Assembly (NCBI RefSeq): GCF_030504985.1
Contig: NZ_JASERU010000002.1
Location: forward strand, 283,464 to 347,463
DNA length: 64,000 nucleotides
Source of the DNA: Fulvimonas sp. R45
GTDB lineage: Bacteria; Pseudomonadota; Gammaproteobacteria; Xanthomonadales; Rhodanobacteraceae
Direction of reading: 5' to 3'
The notes under the pieces were generated by a model. That model did not search any database. It was given only the letters and a program-made list of their open reading frames with translations, and was not told the DNA's origin. Both the position numbers and the translations under genes were made by a program. Positions 33,430 through 44,567 of the stretch are shown one piece after another. Position 1 is the stretch's first letter. The number at the start of each line of letters is the position of its first letter.

Positions 33430-34116
33430 ATGTCTGAAACATCGTCCCGCAAAGCCGTCGTGCTCGTCTCCGGCGGCATGGATTCGGCGGTCACCGTCGC
33501 CATCGCGCGTGAACAGGGCTTCCAGGTGCACGCGCTGAGCGTGGCCTATGGCCAGCGCCACGGTTCCGAGCTGGAAGCCGCCGGGCGCGTGGCGCGCATG
33601 CTCGGCGCGGTCGAGCACAAGGTGGTGCAGGTGGACCTGCGCAGCATCGGCGGCTCCGCGCTCACCGCCGACATCGACGTGCCGCTGGACGCCGCCGGCA
33701 GCGACGCCATCCCGGTCACCTACGTGCCGGCGCGCAACACCATCATGCTGTCCATCGCGCTGGGTTGGGCGGAGGTGCTGGGTTCCAGCGACATCTGGTG
33801 CGGCGTCAACGCGGTGGATTACTCCGGCTACCCGGACTGCCGCCCCGCCTTCATCGAGGCCTTCGAACGGCTGGCGAACGTGGCGACCAAGGCCGGCGTG
33901 GAAGGCGCGGGCATCCGCATCCACGCGCCGCTGATGGCGATGGGCAAGGCCGACATCGCGCGCGAGGGGCAACGCCTGGGCGTGGACTTCGCGCAGACCG
34001 TGAGCTGCTACCAGGCCGATGCGGAAGGCCGCGCCTGCGGCCATTGCGACGCCTGCCTGCTGCGCATCCAGGGCTTCCGCGAGGCGGGCCTGCCCGATCC
34101 CACGCGCTACGCTTGA
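33430..34116 (+). CDS. queC: 7-cyano-7-deazaguanine synthase QueC
   Basis: 228 residues. ATP-pyrophosphatase motif [10 protein letters not shown] (residues 13-22), [18 protein letters not shown], and a C-terminal zinc site formed by Cys in TVSCYQ plus CGHCDAC. It converts 7-carboxy-7-deazaguanine to preQ0 using ATP and ammonia, the step after QueE. Confidence 0.97.
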   Translation: MSETSSRKAVVLVSGGMDSAVTVAIAREQGFQVHALSVAYGQRHGSELEAAGRVARMLGAVEHKVVQVDLRSIGGSALTADIDVPLDAAGSDAIPVTYVPARNTIMLSIALGWAEVLGSSDIWCGVNAVDYSGYPDCRPAFIEAFERLANVATKAGVEGAGIRIHAPLMAMGKADIAREGQRLGVDFAQTVSCYQADAEGRACGHCDACLLRIQGFREAGLPDPTRYA

Positions 34117-34138
34117 GCAGGCTTCCGGCCGCGTTTGC

Positions 34139-34167
34139 TTGTACCCCCGCGGCGCAGCCCGTAAAAT
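34139..34167 (+). promoter_or_regulatory. Promoter of tRNA-Lys
   Basis: TTGTAC (34139-34144) and TAAAAT (34162-34167) with a 17-base spacer, 20 bases before the mature tRNA start. Confidence 0.55.
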
Positions 34168-34187
34168 CGCGCGCTTGCCTTGCGTGC

Positions 34188-34263
34188 GGGCCGTTAGCTC
34201 AGTTGGTAGAGCAGTAGACTTTTAATCTATTGGTCCCGAGTTCGAGTCTCGGACGGCCCACCA
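34188..34263 (+). tRNA. tRNA-Lys (anticodon TTT)
   Basis: 76 bases with encoded CCA. Acceptor stem GGGCCGT pairs with ACGGCCC, discriminator A. D-arm AGCTCAGTTGGTAGAGC, anticodon loop CTTTTAA, T-arm CCGAGTTCGAGTCTCGG. The anticodon TTT reads AAA and AAG. Confidence 0.98.
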
Positions 34264-34271
34264 GGGATTCC

Positions 34272-34298
34272 AGAGCGCCCGCCCGGGCGCTCTTTTTT
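34272..34298 (+). terminator. Rho-independent terminator after tRNA-Lys
   Basis: AGAGCGCCCG (34272-34281) pairs with CGGGCGCTCT (34284-34293), followed by a run of T ending at 34298. It also ends 5 bases before the convergent propeller gene. Confidence 0.9.
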
Positions 34299-34302
34299 GT
34301 GT

Positions 34303-35298
34303 TCAGCGCGGGCCGACCACCAGCGCGGTGAAGTCCTTCACCGGCGCGCCGCGCGGCGCCGGGGCGGCGGCCACCAGCCAGACGCGGTGCGTGGCCGGGT
34401 CCAGCGCCATGGTGCGCGCGCCCGGCTGGGTGGGCACGTTCGCCAGCACGCGGTAGTGGTCGGCGTCGACTTCGCGCACGACGGTCAGCGTGCCGTCGTG
34501 GTTGGAGCTGTAAACCAGGCGTTCCTGCGGGTCGAACACCGCGGCATCCGGTCCCTTGCCGATCGGCACGGTGGCGACCTGGTGGCCATCGCCGGCGTCG
34601 GTGACGACCATCAGGCGGTTGTCGCAGACCGAGAACAGGCGGCGCGCCTCCGCGTCGTAGGCCAGGCCGCTGGGCGAGTCGCAGGGCGCGAGCGTCCACG
34701 TGGCGTCGACCTTGTTGGCCCGGGTGTCGATGCGTGCCAGCGTGTCCTTGTCCTCGAGGTTGACGAACACGTGGCCGCGGCCGTCGCTGACCGCGAATTC
34801 CGGGCGGCCGGGCAGGGGCACCGTGGCCACGACCCGGGCGGTGGCCGGATCGATCACGCTGGCGTTGTCGCTGTGGCCGTTCATGGTCAGCACGTGGCCG
34901 CTGGCCGGGTCGAACACGATGGCGTCGGGTCCCTGGCCGGTAACGGGGAAGGTGGCCAGCATCTTCAGCGTGGCCAGGTCGATCACGTGCACGCCGTTGC
35001 CGGCGCCGTCGCTGACATAGCCGCGCCCGAGCCCGGGCACCAGGGCGATGCCATGGACGTGCTGCATGCCGGGAATCACCCCGGCCAGCTTGCCGTCGCG
35101 GGTATCGACCACCATCACGCGGTCATTGCGCGCGATGAACAGGTGGTGCGTGGCCGGGTCGATGCTCAGGTAGTCCCAGCCGCCGGCCCCGCCCAGGGCG
35201 TGGCGTTGCAGCACGGCGTAGTCGGACGCGGCCGGCGGCGCGGCGACGGCGGCTGCGCTGGCGACGGACAGGCACAATGACAGGACGAGGGACTTCAT
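34303..35298 (-). CDS. Secreted YVTN-type beta-propeller protein
   Basis: 331 residues from ATG at 35298 (GGAG upstream); an ATG at 35334 would extend ahead of the signal peptide. Signal peptide ends around AAAVAAP. The rest is a seven-bladed propeller of the YncE/YVTN type with repeated patterns such as IDPATHHLFIARNDRVMVVD, VFDPASGHVLTMNG and VFDPQERLVYSSNHDG. Such proteins are periplasmic and often bind ligands or metals, but the role of this one is unknown. It has a single-gene layout. Confidence 0.85.
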   Translation of the reverse strand: MKSLVLSLCLSVASAAAVAAPPAASDYAVLQRHALGGAGGWDYLSIDPATHHLFIARNDRVMVVDTRDGKLAGVIPGMQHVHGIALVPGLGRGYVSDGAGNGVHVIDLATLKMLATFPVTGQGPDAIVFDPASGHVLTMNGHSDNASVIDPATARVVATVPLPGRPEFAVSDGRGHVFVNLEDKDTLARIDTRANKVDATWTLAPCDSPSGLAYDAEARRLFSVCDNRLMVVTDAGDGHQVATVPIGKGPDAAVFDPQERLVYSSNHDGTLTVVREVDADHYRVLANVPTQPGARTMALDPATHRVWLVAAAPAPRGAPVKDFTALVVGPR

Positions 35299-35367
35299 CG
35301 ACGGCTCCGGTGGATGGGCGACAGCCGCCAGCATGCACGCCGGACGATTAGGAAATGCTGTGGCCGT

Positions 35368-36090
35368 TCAGCCGCGCGATGCCGGCGGTGGGTCCTGCCG
35401 GCGGCCACGCGCCAGCCGCTCGACCAGCAAGGGCAGCAGGGCGAGCAGGGCGATGCCGCCCAGCGGCAGCAGCACGTCGCCGCGCAGCAGCAGGCCGAGG
35501 CCGACGGGGTCGCCTTCGCTCAGCGCCTTGCCCAGGCCGGCGCCCACCGAGGTCTCGAACACCAGCATGGTGGTGCCGCCCAGCCAGGTGGCGCCGAGGA
35601 ACAGCCACAGCCGGCAGCGCAGCCAGGCCAGGGCCACGGTGACCAGGCCGAACGGCAGCACCGGCACGAAGCGCAGGAACAGGGTGTAGCTCACCGGGTG
35701 GTGCTCGTAGCCGTGGTGCAGGCGCTCCACCACCGCCGGCGGGTGCCGGCTGCCGGCGCCGAAGGCGTAGCGGCTGGCCAGGTACAGGACCAGCGAGCCC
35801 AGGGTCAGCCCCACCGACGAGCTGAGCGTGCCTTCCACCACGCCGAAGGCGAAGCCGCCGGCGAGGATCACCACGATGGTGCCGGGGACGCCGGTGGCGG
35901 TGGCCAGGGTCAGCAGGCCGACGTAGGCCAGCCGGGTCAGCCAGGGATGCGCGGCGATCTGCGCCTGCAGCTCGCGCTGATGGGCCACCAGACGCTCGGG
36001 GTGCAGGCGGTCGAAGAGGCCGGAGGCGAACAGCAGCACGCCGGCCAGCACCAGCAGCAGCAGCGGCAGCGCGGCGCGCAGCCGCTTCAA
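35368..36090 (-). CDS. VTT-domain (TVP38/TMEM64 family) membrane protein
   Basis: 240 residues starting with TTG at 36090, which overlaps the stop of the upstream deaminase gene as TTGA; no ATG exists near the N-terminus. Membrane segments start with LLLLVLAGVLLFASGLF. The VTT domain is visible in GVPGTIVVILAGGFAFGVVEGTLSS and the later FLRFVPVLPFGLVTVALA. DedA/TVP38 relatives move lipids or act in membrane homeostasis; the substrate of this protein is not known. Confidence 0.85.
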   Translation of the reverse strand: MKRLRAALPLLLLVLAGVLLFASGLFDRLHPERLVAHQRELQAQIAAHPWLTRLAYVGLLTLATATGVPGTIVVILAGGFAFGVVEGTLSSSVGLTLGSLVLYLASRYAFGAGSRHPPAVVERLHHGYEHHPVSYTLFLRFVPVLPFGLVTVALAWLRCRLWLFLGATWLGGTTMLVFETSVGAGLGKALSEGDPVGLGLLLRGDVLLPLGGIALLALLPLLVERLARGRRQDPPPASRG

Positions 36091-36650
36091 TAGGACGGTC
36101 CGCTGGCGCCGTAGTCGGCCAGTACCGCGCGCGCCTCGTCGCGCAGGATGTCGCGGCGCACGGCGATGCCGCGGCGCTGCAGCTCGCCGACCCAGTCGGC
36201 GGGCAGGGGGCCTTCGTCGAACTCGGTGAGTTCCTCGACGTCCTCGGCGCGGGCGCCGATCAGCAGCTCGTCGACGCCGGCCCACACGGTGGCGCCGTAG
36301 CACTGGCAGCACGGCTGCGCACTGGTGGCCAGGATGTAGCGGCCGCCCTGGGCGTTGAGGCGGAAGCTGGCCAGGCGCTGCTGCGCGGCCATGTAGGCGA
36401 GCATCTCGGCGTGCGCCACCGAGCAGGCCTGCGGCACCACGCGGTTGGCGGCGGCGGCGATCAGCCGGCCATGCCCGTCGAACACCGCGGCGCCGAACGG
36501 GCCCCCGCTGCCGTGGGCGATGTTGCGCCGGGACAGCTCGATCGCCAGCCCCACGCGCTCCTCGTCGGTGAGGTAGCGGCGCGAGGTGTCGGCCACCTCG
36601 CCGAGCCACGGCGGCAGGGTGAGGTGGATCTGGATCGGCAGCAGCGACAC
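36087..36650 (-). CDS. Nucleoside/nucleobase deaminase (CDA fold)
   Basis: 187 residues from GTG at 36650, three bases after the glnS stop. Zinc-dependent deaminase motif HAE (residues 80-82) and PCCQC (113-117), a PCxxC variant. GGPFGAAVFDGHGRLIAAAANR is typical of guanine deaminase and tRNA adenosine deaminase relatives. The N-terminal extension and the C-terminal part (LTEFDEGPLPADWVGEL) are unlike TadA, so a free-base deaminase is more likely. It forms an operon with glnS and the VTT gene. Confidence 0.8.
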   Translation of the reverse strand: MSLLPIQIHLTLPPWLGEVADTSRRYLTDEERVGLAIELSRRNIAHGSGGPFGAAVFDGHGRLIAAAANRVVPQACSVAHAEMLAYMAAQQRLASFRLNAQGGRYILATSAQPCCQCYGATVWAGVDELLIGARAEDVEELTEFDEGPLPADWVGELQRRGIAVRRDILRDEARAVLADYGASGPSY

Positions 36651-36653
36651 GGC

Positions 36654-38396
<1,743 letters not shown>

Positions 38397-38554
38397 CGGG
38401 ACAGGCTGGCGCTGGGGCGGGAACGCCCAAGTTTACCCTGTCGACCAGGGTTTCCGAAGGCACGCGGCACGGGCCGTGCCGCATCCATGGCGAGCAGTGG
38501 AGCGGATGTTTTGGGGCTGCCCTGCTTGTGGGCAGGGAAGGTGCGGGCGCTTTT

Positions 38555-38653
38555 GCTCCTCCCCCTGCTTGCAGGGGGAGGCTGGGAGGGGTAGGCAGGC
38601 TTGCCGCGAGGTTGGTGACCCCTCCCCAGCCCTCCCCTGCAAGCAGGGGAGGG
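38555..38653. repeat. Two-hairpin intergenic repeat (CTCCCCCTGC class)
   Basis: Left hairpin CCTCCCCCTGC (38558-38568), TT, GCAGGGGGAGG (38571-38581). Right hairpin CCCTCCCCTGC (38630-38640), AA, GCAGGGGAGGG (38643-38653). Inner arms GCTGGGAGGGG and CCCCTCCCCAGCC. It sits in the 270-base gap between glnS (its 5' side) and the 3' end of coaE; the rest of that gap shows no other signal. Confidence 0.85.
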
Positions 38654-38666
38654 AGCGAGGCGGGCG

Positions 38667-39284
38667 TCAGGTGGCGGAGGCCAGCGCCAGGTAGCGCGCG
38701 TGCAGCGCAGCTACCCGGGCATCCAGCGCCGCGGGATCGCCATTGTTGTCGATCACGTCGTGGGCCAGCGCCAGGCGCTGCTCGCGGCTGGCCTGGCTGG
38801 CCAGGATGCGTCGCGCCAGCGCCTCGTCGATGCCGTCGCGCGCGATCAGGCGACGCATGCGCACGTCGTCGTCCGCATCCACCAGCAACACGCGGTCCAC
38901 CCAACGGTAGTGGCCGATGTGCTCGGCCAGCAGGGGGATGGACAGCAGGCAGTAGGGGCCGCTGTCGGCGAGCGCGCGCTCGTGCAGCCACAGGCGCACG
39001 CGCGGGTGCACGATGGCCTCCAGCGTGCGGCGCGCGTCGCGGTCGACGAAGATGCGTTGTCGCATGGCGGGGCGGTCGAGTCGGCCGTCGCGGTCGAGGA
39101 TGTCCTCGCCGAAGGCTTCCACGATCTGCAGCAGGCCGTCGGTGCCGGGCTCGATCACCTGGCGCGCGGCCTGGTCGGCGTCGTACACGTGCACGCCCAG
39201 CGCCGCGAAGCGCTGCTCCACGGTGCTCTTGCCCGCGGCGATGCCGCCGGTGAGCGCGACGACGAACGGATGTCCCCGGCTCAT
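38667..39284 (-). CDS. coaE: Dephospho-CoA kinase
   Basis: 205 residues from ATG at 39284, overlapping the pilD stop by 4 bases. Catalyses the last step of coenzyme A synthesis. P-loop VALTGGIAAGKST (residues 9-21), YDADQAARQVIEPG, IVHPRVR and SIPLLAE are the family landmarks. Linkage to pilD is standard in gammaproteobacteria. Confidence 0.96.
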   Translation of the reverse strand: MSRGHPFVVALTGGIAAGKSTVEQRFAALGVHVYDADQAARQVIEPGTDGLLQIVEAFGEDILDRDGRLDRPAMRQRIFVDRDARRTLEAIVHPRVRLWLHERALADSGPYCLLSIPLLAEHIGHYRWVDRVLLVDADDDVRMRRLIARDGIDEALARRILASQASREQRLALAHDVIDNNGDPAALDARVAALHARYLALASAT

Positions 39285-40141
39285 CGCAACCCGAACAGGT
39301 CCTGGTAGGCGAGCAGCAGCTGCGGCCCGGCCACGAACCACACCCAGCCGGCGGCGGCGATGAACGGGCCGAACGGCATCGGCACCTCGCGGCCGTGCCG
39401 GCGCAGCGCGATCAGCGCCACGCCGACCAGCGCGCCGATCAGCGAGGACAGCAGCACGATCGGCAGCAGCGCCAGCGGGCCCATCCACGCGCCGAGCGCG
39501 GCGAGCAGCTTGAAGTCGCCGTGGCCCATGCCTTCCTTGCCGGTGAGCAGCTTGAACAGCCAGTACACGCTCCACAGGCTGAGGTAACCGATCGCCGCGC
39601 CAAGGATGGCCGTGGGTGCGGCCACGAACATCGGCAGCAGCGCCAGCAGCAGGCCCAGCCACAGCAGCGGCAGGGTGATCGAATCGGGCAGCAGCTGGGT
39701 GCGGAAGTCGATGCCGGCCAGCGCGACCAGCGACCAGGTGAGCCCCAGGCCGGCCAGCGCCGTCCAGGTCGGGCCGAACTTCCACACCACCACGGCGCTG
39801 AGCACGCCGGTCAGCAGTTCCACCAGCGGATACTGGATGGAGATCGCCGCCTTGCAGTAGCGGCAGCGCCCGCGCAGCAGCAGCCAGCCGAACAGCGGGA
39901 TGTTGTCGGCCGCGGACAACGGGTGCCTGCAATGCGGGCAATGCGAGCGCTGGCGCACGATGCCGGGCGGCAGGGCGGCTTCGCCGTCCCCGGCCAGCTC
40001 CAGTACCTCGCGTGCTTCGCGTTTCCACTCGGCGGCCATGCGCTCGGGCAGGCGCAGGATCACCACGTTGAGGAAGCTGCCGACCAGCAGGCCGAGGATG
40101 CCGGCGAAGATGATCCAGAGGGAAAGGGGGAGGTCGGGCAT
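39281..40141 (-). CDS. pilD: Prepilin peptidase / N-methyltransferase PilD
   Basis: 286 residues from ATG at 40141; ATG at 40147 adds two residues. A multi-pass inner-membrane aspartic protease that cuts the PilA leader and methylates the new N-terminus. The N-terminal cytoplasmic domain has the zinc cysteines Cys68, Cys71, Cys93 and Cys96 (CPHC, CRYC). Catalytic aspartates are in GIDFRTQLLPD and MGHGDFKLLAALG. It is transcribed after pilB and pilC with a 145-base gap to pilC. Confidence 0.96.
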   Translation of the reverse strand: MPDLPLSLWIIFAGILGLLVGSFLNVVILRLPERMAAEWKREAREVLELAGDGEAALPPGIVRQRSHCPHCRHPLSAADNIPLFGWLLLRGRCRYCKAAISIQYPLVELLTGVLSAVVVWKFGPTWTALAGLGLTWSLVALAGIDFRTQLLPDSITLPLLWLGLLLALLPMFVAAPTAILGAAIGYLSLWSVYWLFKLLTGKEGMGHGDFKLLAALGAWMGPLALLPIVLLSSLIGALVGVALIALRRHGREVPMPFGPFIAAAGWVWFVAGPQLLLAYQDLFGLR

Positions 40142-40286
40142 GTGCATCAAGCGAGGAGTACGAGAACACCCAAGATTACGGGGGGGGCGGCAGGAGCGCA
40201 CCCTGGTGTGCAAATACTCTCAAGGGCACTGGGCCAGAGCATTCGCGCTCAGGGCACACTTCTACAGGCTGGCGATCGTGACGGGA

Positions 40287-41555
40287 CTAGAAGGTGCCGG
40301 CCAGTTTGAAGATCGGCAGGTACAGCGAAATCACCATGCCACCCACCAGCACGCCCAGGATCACCATGATGAGCGGTTCGAGCAGGGTAGCGAGGGTGTC
40401 AACGGCATTGCTCACTTCTTCCTCGAAAAACTCGGCCACCTTGAACAGCATGTGGTCCAAGGCACCGGATTCTTCGCCGATGCCGGTCATCTGAATGACC
40501 ATATTGGGGAACAGGCCGGTCTGGCGCATGGCCAACTGCAACTGGTGGCCGACCGCGATGTCATCGCGCATTTGCTTCACCGCGTCGCCGTAGACCACGC
40601 TGCCAGTGGCGCCGGATACCGCATCCAGGGCTTCCACCAGTGGTACGCCGGCGTGGAAGGTCACGCCCAGCGTGCGGGCGAAGCGAGCAATCGCCGACTG
40701 GCGCAGAATGTTGCCCATCACCGGCAGCTTCAGCGACATGCGGTCGAGGAAGTGGGCGAATTTCACCGAGCGCCGTTTGGCCATGAGCATTGCCGTGACG
40801 GAACCGACGATCAGGCCGATGACCACCCACCAATAATGCTGCATGAAGCGGGAGGCGCTGACGACGAACTGGGTCGGAGCGGGAAGCGCGGCGCCGGCGT
40901 CCTGGAAGGTCTTGGCGAATACCGGCACCACGAACAGCAGCATGATCATGCTGACCAGCATGGCCACGCACAGCACCATGATCGGGTAGAACAGTGCCTT
41001 CTTGATCTTCTTCTTGATCGCTTCGGTACGCTCCTTGTAGGTGGCGACGGTGTCCAGCACCGTATCCAGCACACCCGCGGATTCGCCAGCCCGCACCAGG
41101 TTGCGGTACAACTCGTCGAACTGCACCGGGTAGCGACCCAGCGCCTCGTGCAGCGATTGGCCACCTTCGATGCCCTGCTTCACATCGTTGAGGATGTTCT
41201 TGAAGCGGATGTTCTTCTGGCCGTCGGCGATGATGTCAAAGGACTGCACCATCGGCACGCCGGAGGCCATCATGGTGGCGATCTGGCGGCTGAAGATCGC
41301 CACGTCGCCAGGCTTCACCGCGCTGCCGGCGGAGCCGAACAGCGGCTTGGCCTTCTCGCGCACCGTCTGCGGGTTCATGCCCTGGCGGCGCAGCTCGGCC
41401 TTCACCAGCGAGGCGTTCTTCGCCGGCATCGAGCCCTTCATGCGCTTGCCGCGCTTGTCCAGCGCCACCCAGTCGTAGGTGGTCAGCTGGCTGACTTCGG
41501 CGCGTTGTGCGCCGACGGCGCGTGCGTTCTTTGCGGTGGCGGTAGCCGTGGCCAT
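40287..41555 (-). CDS. pilC: Type IV pilus inner-membrane platform protein PilC
   Basis: 422 residues. Two T2SSF domains, the first starting at VAIFSRQIATMMASGVPMVQ and the second at IARFARTLGVTFHAGVPLVE, with three membrane segments (KALFYPIMVLCVAMLVSMIM, YWWVVIGLIVGSVTAMLM, ILGVLVGGMVISLYLPIF). It links the PilB motor to pilin assembly. The N-terminal 50 residues contain the usual YDWVALDKRGKRMKGSM. Confidence 0.96.
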   Translation of the reverse strand: MATATATAKNARAVGAQRAEVSQLTTYDWVALDKRGKRMKGSMPAKNASLVKAELRRQGMNPQTVREKAKPLFGSAGSAVKPGDVAIFSRQIATMMASGVPMVQSFDIIADGQKNIRFKNILNDVKQGIEGGQSLHEALGRYPVQFDELYRNLVRAGESAGVLDTVLDTVATYKERTEAIKKKIKKALFYPIMVLCVAMLVSMIMLLFVVPVFAKTFQDAGAALPAPTQFVVSASRFMQHYWWVVIGLIVGSVTAMLMAKRRSVKFAHFLDRMSLKLPVMGNILRQSAIARFARTLGVTFHAGVPLVEALDAVSGATGSVVYGDAVKQMRDDIAVGHQLQLAMRQTGLFPNMVIQMTGIGEESGALDHMLFKVAEFFEEEVSNAVDTLATLLEPLIMVILGVLVGGMVISLYLPIFKLAGTF

Positions 41556-41738
41556 GCGCTTGATTCCCCCAGTATTGGTCCGGCCTTCGCGACAGGCCGG
41601 GCAACTTTCAGCTTACGTCACAAATGGCCCCGATTTCGTGCCCTCGGGCGCAAGTTCGGCATCATGTGAGGGGACTGGCGGCATCCCAGCGCGCCAGCGC
41701 CCGGTCCAGGGCGGTCCCGTGCCCGCGGTTCCTGCGGC

Positions 41739-43463
41739 TCAGTCCTTGGTCACCCGGTCGATCTCGGCCAGGCTGGTGACGCCGTCCTTCACCTTCTTCA
41801 GCGCCGAGGCGCGCAGGTCGTTGATACCGGCCTTGCGCGCCACCTCGGCGATCTGCAGCGCATTGCCGCCCTGCAGGATGATCTTCTGGATGTCCTCCAG
41901 CATCGGCATCACCTGGTAGATGCCGACGCGGCCCTTGTAACCCTCGTTGCATTCGTCGCAGCCCGTCGCCTCGTAGATGGTGAGGCCGACGTCGAGCTCC
42001 TGCTGGGTGAAGCCGGCATCCAGCAGCACCTGCGGCGGTACCTGCATCGGCTTCTTGCAGCTGTGCAGGCGGCGCGCCAGGCGCTGGGCGATGATGAGGG
42101 TCACCGACGAGGTGATGTTGTAGGGCGCGATGCCCATGTTCATCAGGCGCGCGATGGTTTGCGGCGCGTCGTTGGTGTGCAGGGTGGACAGCACCATGTG
42201 GCCGGTCTGCGCCGCCTTGATCGCGATCTCGGCGGTTTCCAGGTCGCGGATCTCGCCGACCATGATCACGTCCGGGTCCTGGCGCAGGAACGACTTCAGC
42301 GCGGCGGCGAAGGTCATGCCACGCTTGGTGTTCTGCTGCACCTGGTTGATGCCCTCCACGCGGATTTCCACCGGGTCCTCCACGGTGGAGATGTTGCGCT
42401 CGGCCGTGTTGAGGATATTCAGCGCGGTGTATAGCGATACCGTCTTGCCCGAGCCGGTAGGGCCGGTAACCAGTACCATGCCATAGGGCTTGGCAATGGC
42501 ATCCAGATAGAGCTTCTTCTGATCATGCTCATAGCCGAGCTTGTCGATGCCCAGCTTGGCTGAGGCGCTATCCAGAATGCGCAGTACGATCTTCTCGCCG
42601 AATAGCGTCGGGAGCGAGCTGACGCGGAAGTCCATCGACCGGTTCTTGCCCAGGTTCAACTTGATGCGGCCATCCTGTGGCACGCGCTTTTCCGCGATGT
42701 CGAGCCCGGCCATGACCTTCAGGCGCGAGGAAATGCGACTGGCCAACTTCATCGGCGGGCTGGCCACGGCACGCAGCATGCCATCCATACGCAGACGCAC
42801 GCGATATTGGGACTCGAAAGGCTCAAAGTGGATGTCCGAGGCGCCGCGGCGGATGGCGTCGATTAGAATCTTGTTGACGAACTTCACCACGGGCGCGTCG
42901 TCGCCGCCGATGGCGTCCACTCCCGTGGTATTTTCGCTGTCGTCGTCGCCCGCTTCCAGCGCCAGTTCATCCAGTTCGTCGTTGCCCATGTCGGGCATGA
43001 CGTTGTTCATCGTGCTGACTGCATTATCGATTGCGCGGGCGAGTTGCCCGCGCTCGATGAGAATCGGATCCACCATGCAATTAGAGTGGAATTTGATCTC
43101 GTCGAGCGCCTGCGACTGCATCGGGTCGGCGATGCCCACGAACAGCCGGTTGCCGCGCCTGAGCAGGGGCAGTGCGCGATGCTTGCTGAGCAGGGCCTCG
43201 CTGACCAGGTTCAACGGCATGTTGGCAGTGGGGATGGTTGCGATGTCCAGCATCGGCATGCCGAACTCCACCGACGCGAGCTGGGTCAGCCGCGTACTGT
43301 CCACCAGGTTGCGTTCCTGCAACCAGGTGGTGAGGGTGGTCTTGTTCTGGGCCGAATCAGCCACGGCCTGGCGCACGTCTGCTTCAGGCAGCAGCCCTTC
43401 GGCCACCAGCCGCCGGGCCATGCCGGACAGGCCCACCAGCGTTGGTTGTACTTGCGACGACAT
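41739..43463 (-). CDS. pilB: Type IV pilus extension ATPase PilB
   Basis: 574 residues from ATG at 43463 (GGGCAGG upstream); the frame is open further upstream but that part lacks the family start. N-terminal T2SSE_N domain, then the ATPase with VTGPTGSGKTVSLYTAL (Walker A), the Asp and His boxes (MVGEIRDLETAEIAIKAAQ, STLHTNDAP) and the four-cysteine zinc site (SCKKP, GCDECNEG). It drives pilus growth. pilA is not next to it; glycan genes on both strands lie between. Confidence 0.96.
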   Translation of the reverse strand: MSSQVQPTLVGLSGMARRLVAEGLLPEADVRQAVADSAQNKTTLTTWLQERNLVDSTRLTQLASVEFGMPMLDIATIPTANMPLNLVSEALLSKHRALPLLRRGNRLFVGIADPMQSQALDEIKFHSNCMVDPILIERGQLARAIDNAVSTMNNVMPDMGNDELDELALEAGDDDSENTTGVDAIGGDDAPVVKFVNKILIDAIRRGASDIHFEPFESQYRVRLRMDGMLRAVASPPMKLASRISSRLKVMAGLDIAEKRVPQDGRIKLNLGKNRSMDFRVSSLPTLFGEKIVLRILDSASAKLGIDKLGYEHDQKKLYLDAIAKPYGMVLVTGPTGSGKTVSLYTALNILNTAERNISTVEDPVEIRVEGINQVQQNTKRGMTFAAALKSFLRQDPDVIMVGEIRDLETAEIAIKAAQTGHMVLSTLHTNDAPQTIARLMNMGIAPYNITSSVTLIIAQRLARRLHSCKKPMQVPPQVLLDAGFTQQELDVGLTIYEATGCDECNEGYKGRVGIYQVMPMLEDIQKIILQGGNALQIAEVARKAGINDLRASALKKVKDGVTSLAEIDRVTKD

Positions 43464-43712
43464 CGAAAAAACCTGCCCAGCCCCCTGAACTATGGGGGAA
43501 TCTACCGCAGATCGGACGGTTGGGCCATGATCCGGGAGGGCGGCCGATGCGAACTGCAGCACACGGGGGCGAACGGACCCCTTGCGCTCGGGTTTCACCC
43601 CGCGGGAACAGGGATGGTTCCCGTTTCCAAGCGCCCCATCCGCCAACCGTACCCCGTTCCCTGCAGTGCGTGCGCGTTATGATGCCAACTCGCTTCGTCA
43701 GGGAGCAGCTTT

Positions 43713-44567
43713 TTGAACCGCGTCAGCATTATTCTTCCCGCTAAGAACGAGGGGCCGGCGCTTGCCTGGCTGTTGCCGCGCTTGCGTGAGATACAGCCCG
43801 ATACGGAAATCATTGTGGTGGACGACGGCTCCACCGACGATACCCGGGTGGTCTGCGCCACCTGCGGCGTGGAATGCCTTTCCTCGCCGTATTCCATGGG
43901 CAACGGTGCCGCCATCAAGCGCGGCGCCCGCGCGGCCACGGGCGACGTGCTGGTGTTCATGGATGGCGACGGCCAGCACGACCCGGCCGATGTGGCGCGC
44001 ATGCTGGCCAAGCTGGAGGAGGGTTACGACATGGTGGTCGGCGCCCGCGACTGGGACAGCCAGGCGGGCGTGGGCCGCGGTCTCGCCAACACCCTCTACA
44101 ACTGGCTTGCTTCCCGCATGACCGGCCACATGGTGGCCGACCTCACTTCAGGCTTCCGTGCCGTGCGCGCAGGCAAATTCCGCGAATTCCTGCATCTGCT
44201 GCCCAACGGCTTCAGCTACCCTACCACCAGCACCATGGCCTTCTTCCGCAGTGCGTACCCGGTGGCCTACCTGCCAATCAAGGCGGCGCAGCGGATGGGG
44301 ATGAGCCATATCCGACCACTGAAGGATGGAACCCGTTTCCTGCTCATCATCTTCAAGATCGCGACGCTGTATTCCCCATTGAAGCTGTTCGTGCCGGTGA
44401 GCGGCCTGTTCTTCGCGCTCGGCTGCGCGAATTACACATGGACCTTCGCCCATCAGGGCCGCCTCACCAACATGAGCACGCTATTATGGAGCGCGGCGGT
44501 GATCGTGTTCCTCATCGGGCTGGTGTCGGAGCAGATCACGGCGCTGATATACCGGCGCCATGAGTGA
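43713..44567 (+). CDS. Family 2 glycosyltransferase, polyprenyl-phosphate sugar synthase-like
   Basis: 284 residues starting with TTG (GGGAGCAG upstream). The DPM1/ArnC-like catalytic domain is clear: VSIILPAKNEGPALAWLLPR, IIVVDDGSTDDT, GNGAAIKRGARAATGDVLVF and the DxD-type MDGDGQHDPADV. Two C-terminal membrane helices follow (KLFVPVSGLFFALGCANY, LLWSAAVIVFLIGLVSEQIT). Enzymes of this type move a sugar onto polyprenyl phosphate on the cytoplasmic face, giving donors for membrane GT-C enzymes. Two such candidates lie in the pilA operon. It opens a four-gene plus-strand operon; the specific sugar is unknown. Confidence 0.85.
   Translation: MNRVSIILPAKNEGPALAWLLPRLREIQPDTEIIVVDDGSTDDTRVVCATCGVECLSSPYSMGNGAAIKRGARAATGDVLVFMDGDGQHDPADVARMLAKLEEGYDMVVGARDWDSQAGVGRGLANTLYNWLASRMTGHMVADLTSGFRAVRAGKFREFLHLLPNGFSYPTTSTMAFFRSAYPVAYLPIKAAQRMGMSHIRPLKDGTRFLLIIFKIATLYSPLKLFVPVSGLFFALGCANYTWTFAHQGRLTNMSTLLWSAAVIVFLIGLVSEQITALIYRRHE

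Noticed and set aside
34139..34298. tRNA-Lys as an attachment site for an integrated element
   Set aside because: No integrase gene or repeated tRNA 3' end was seen nearby; the flanking genes are ordinary.
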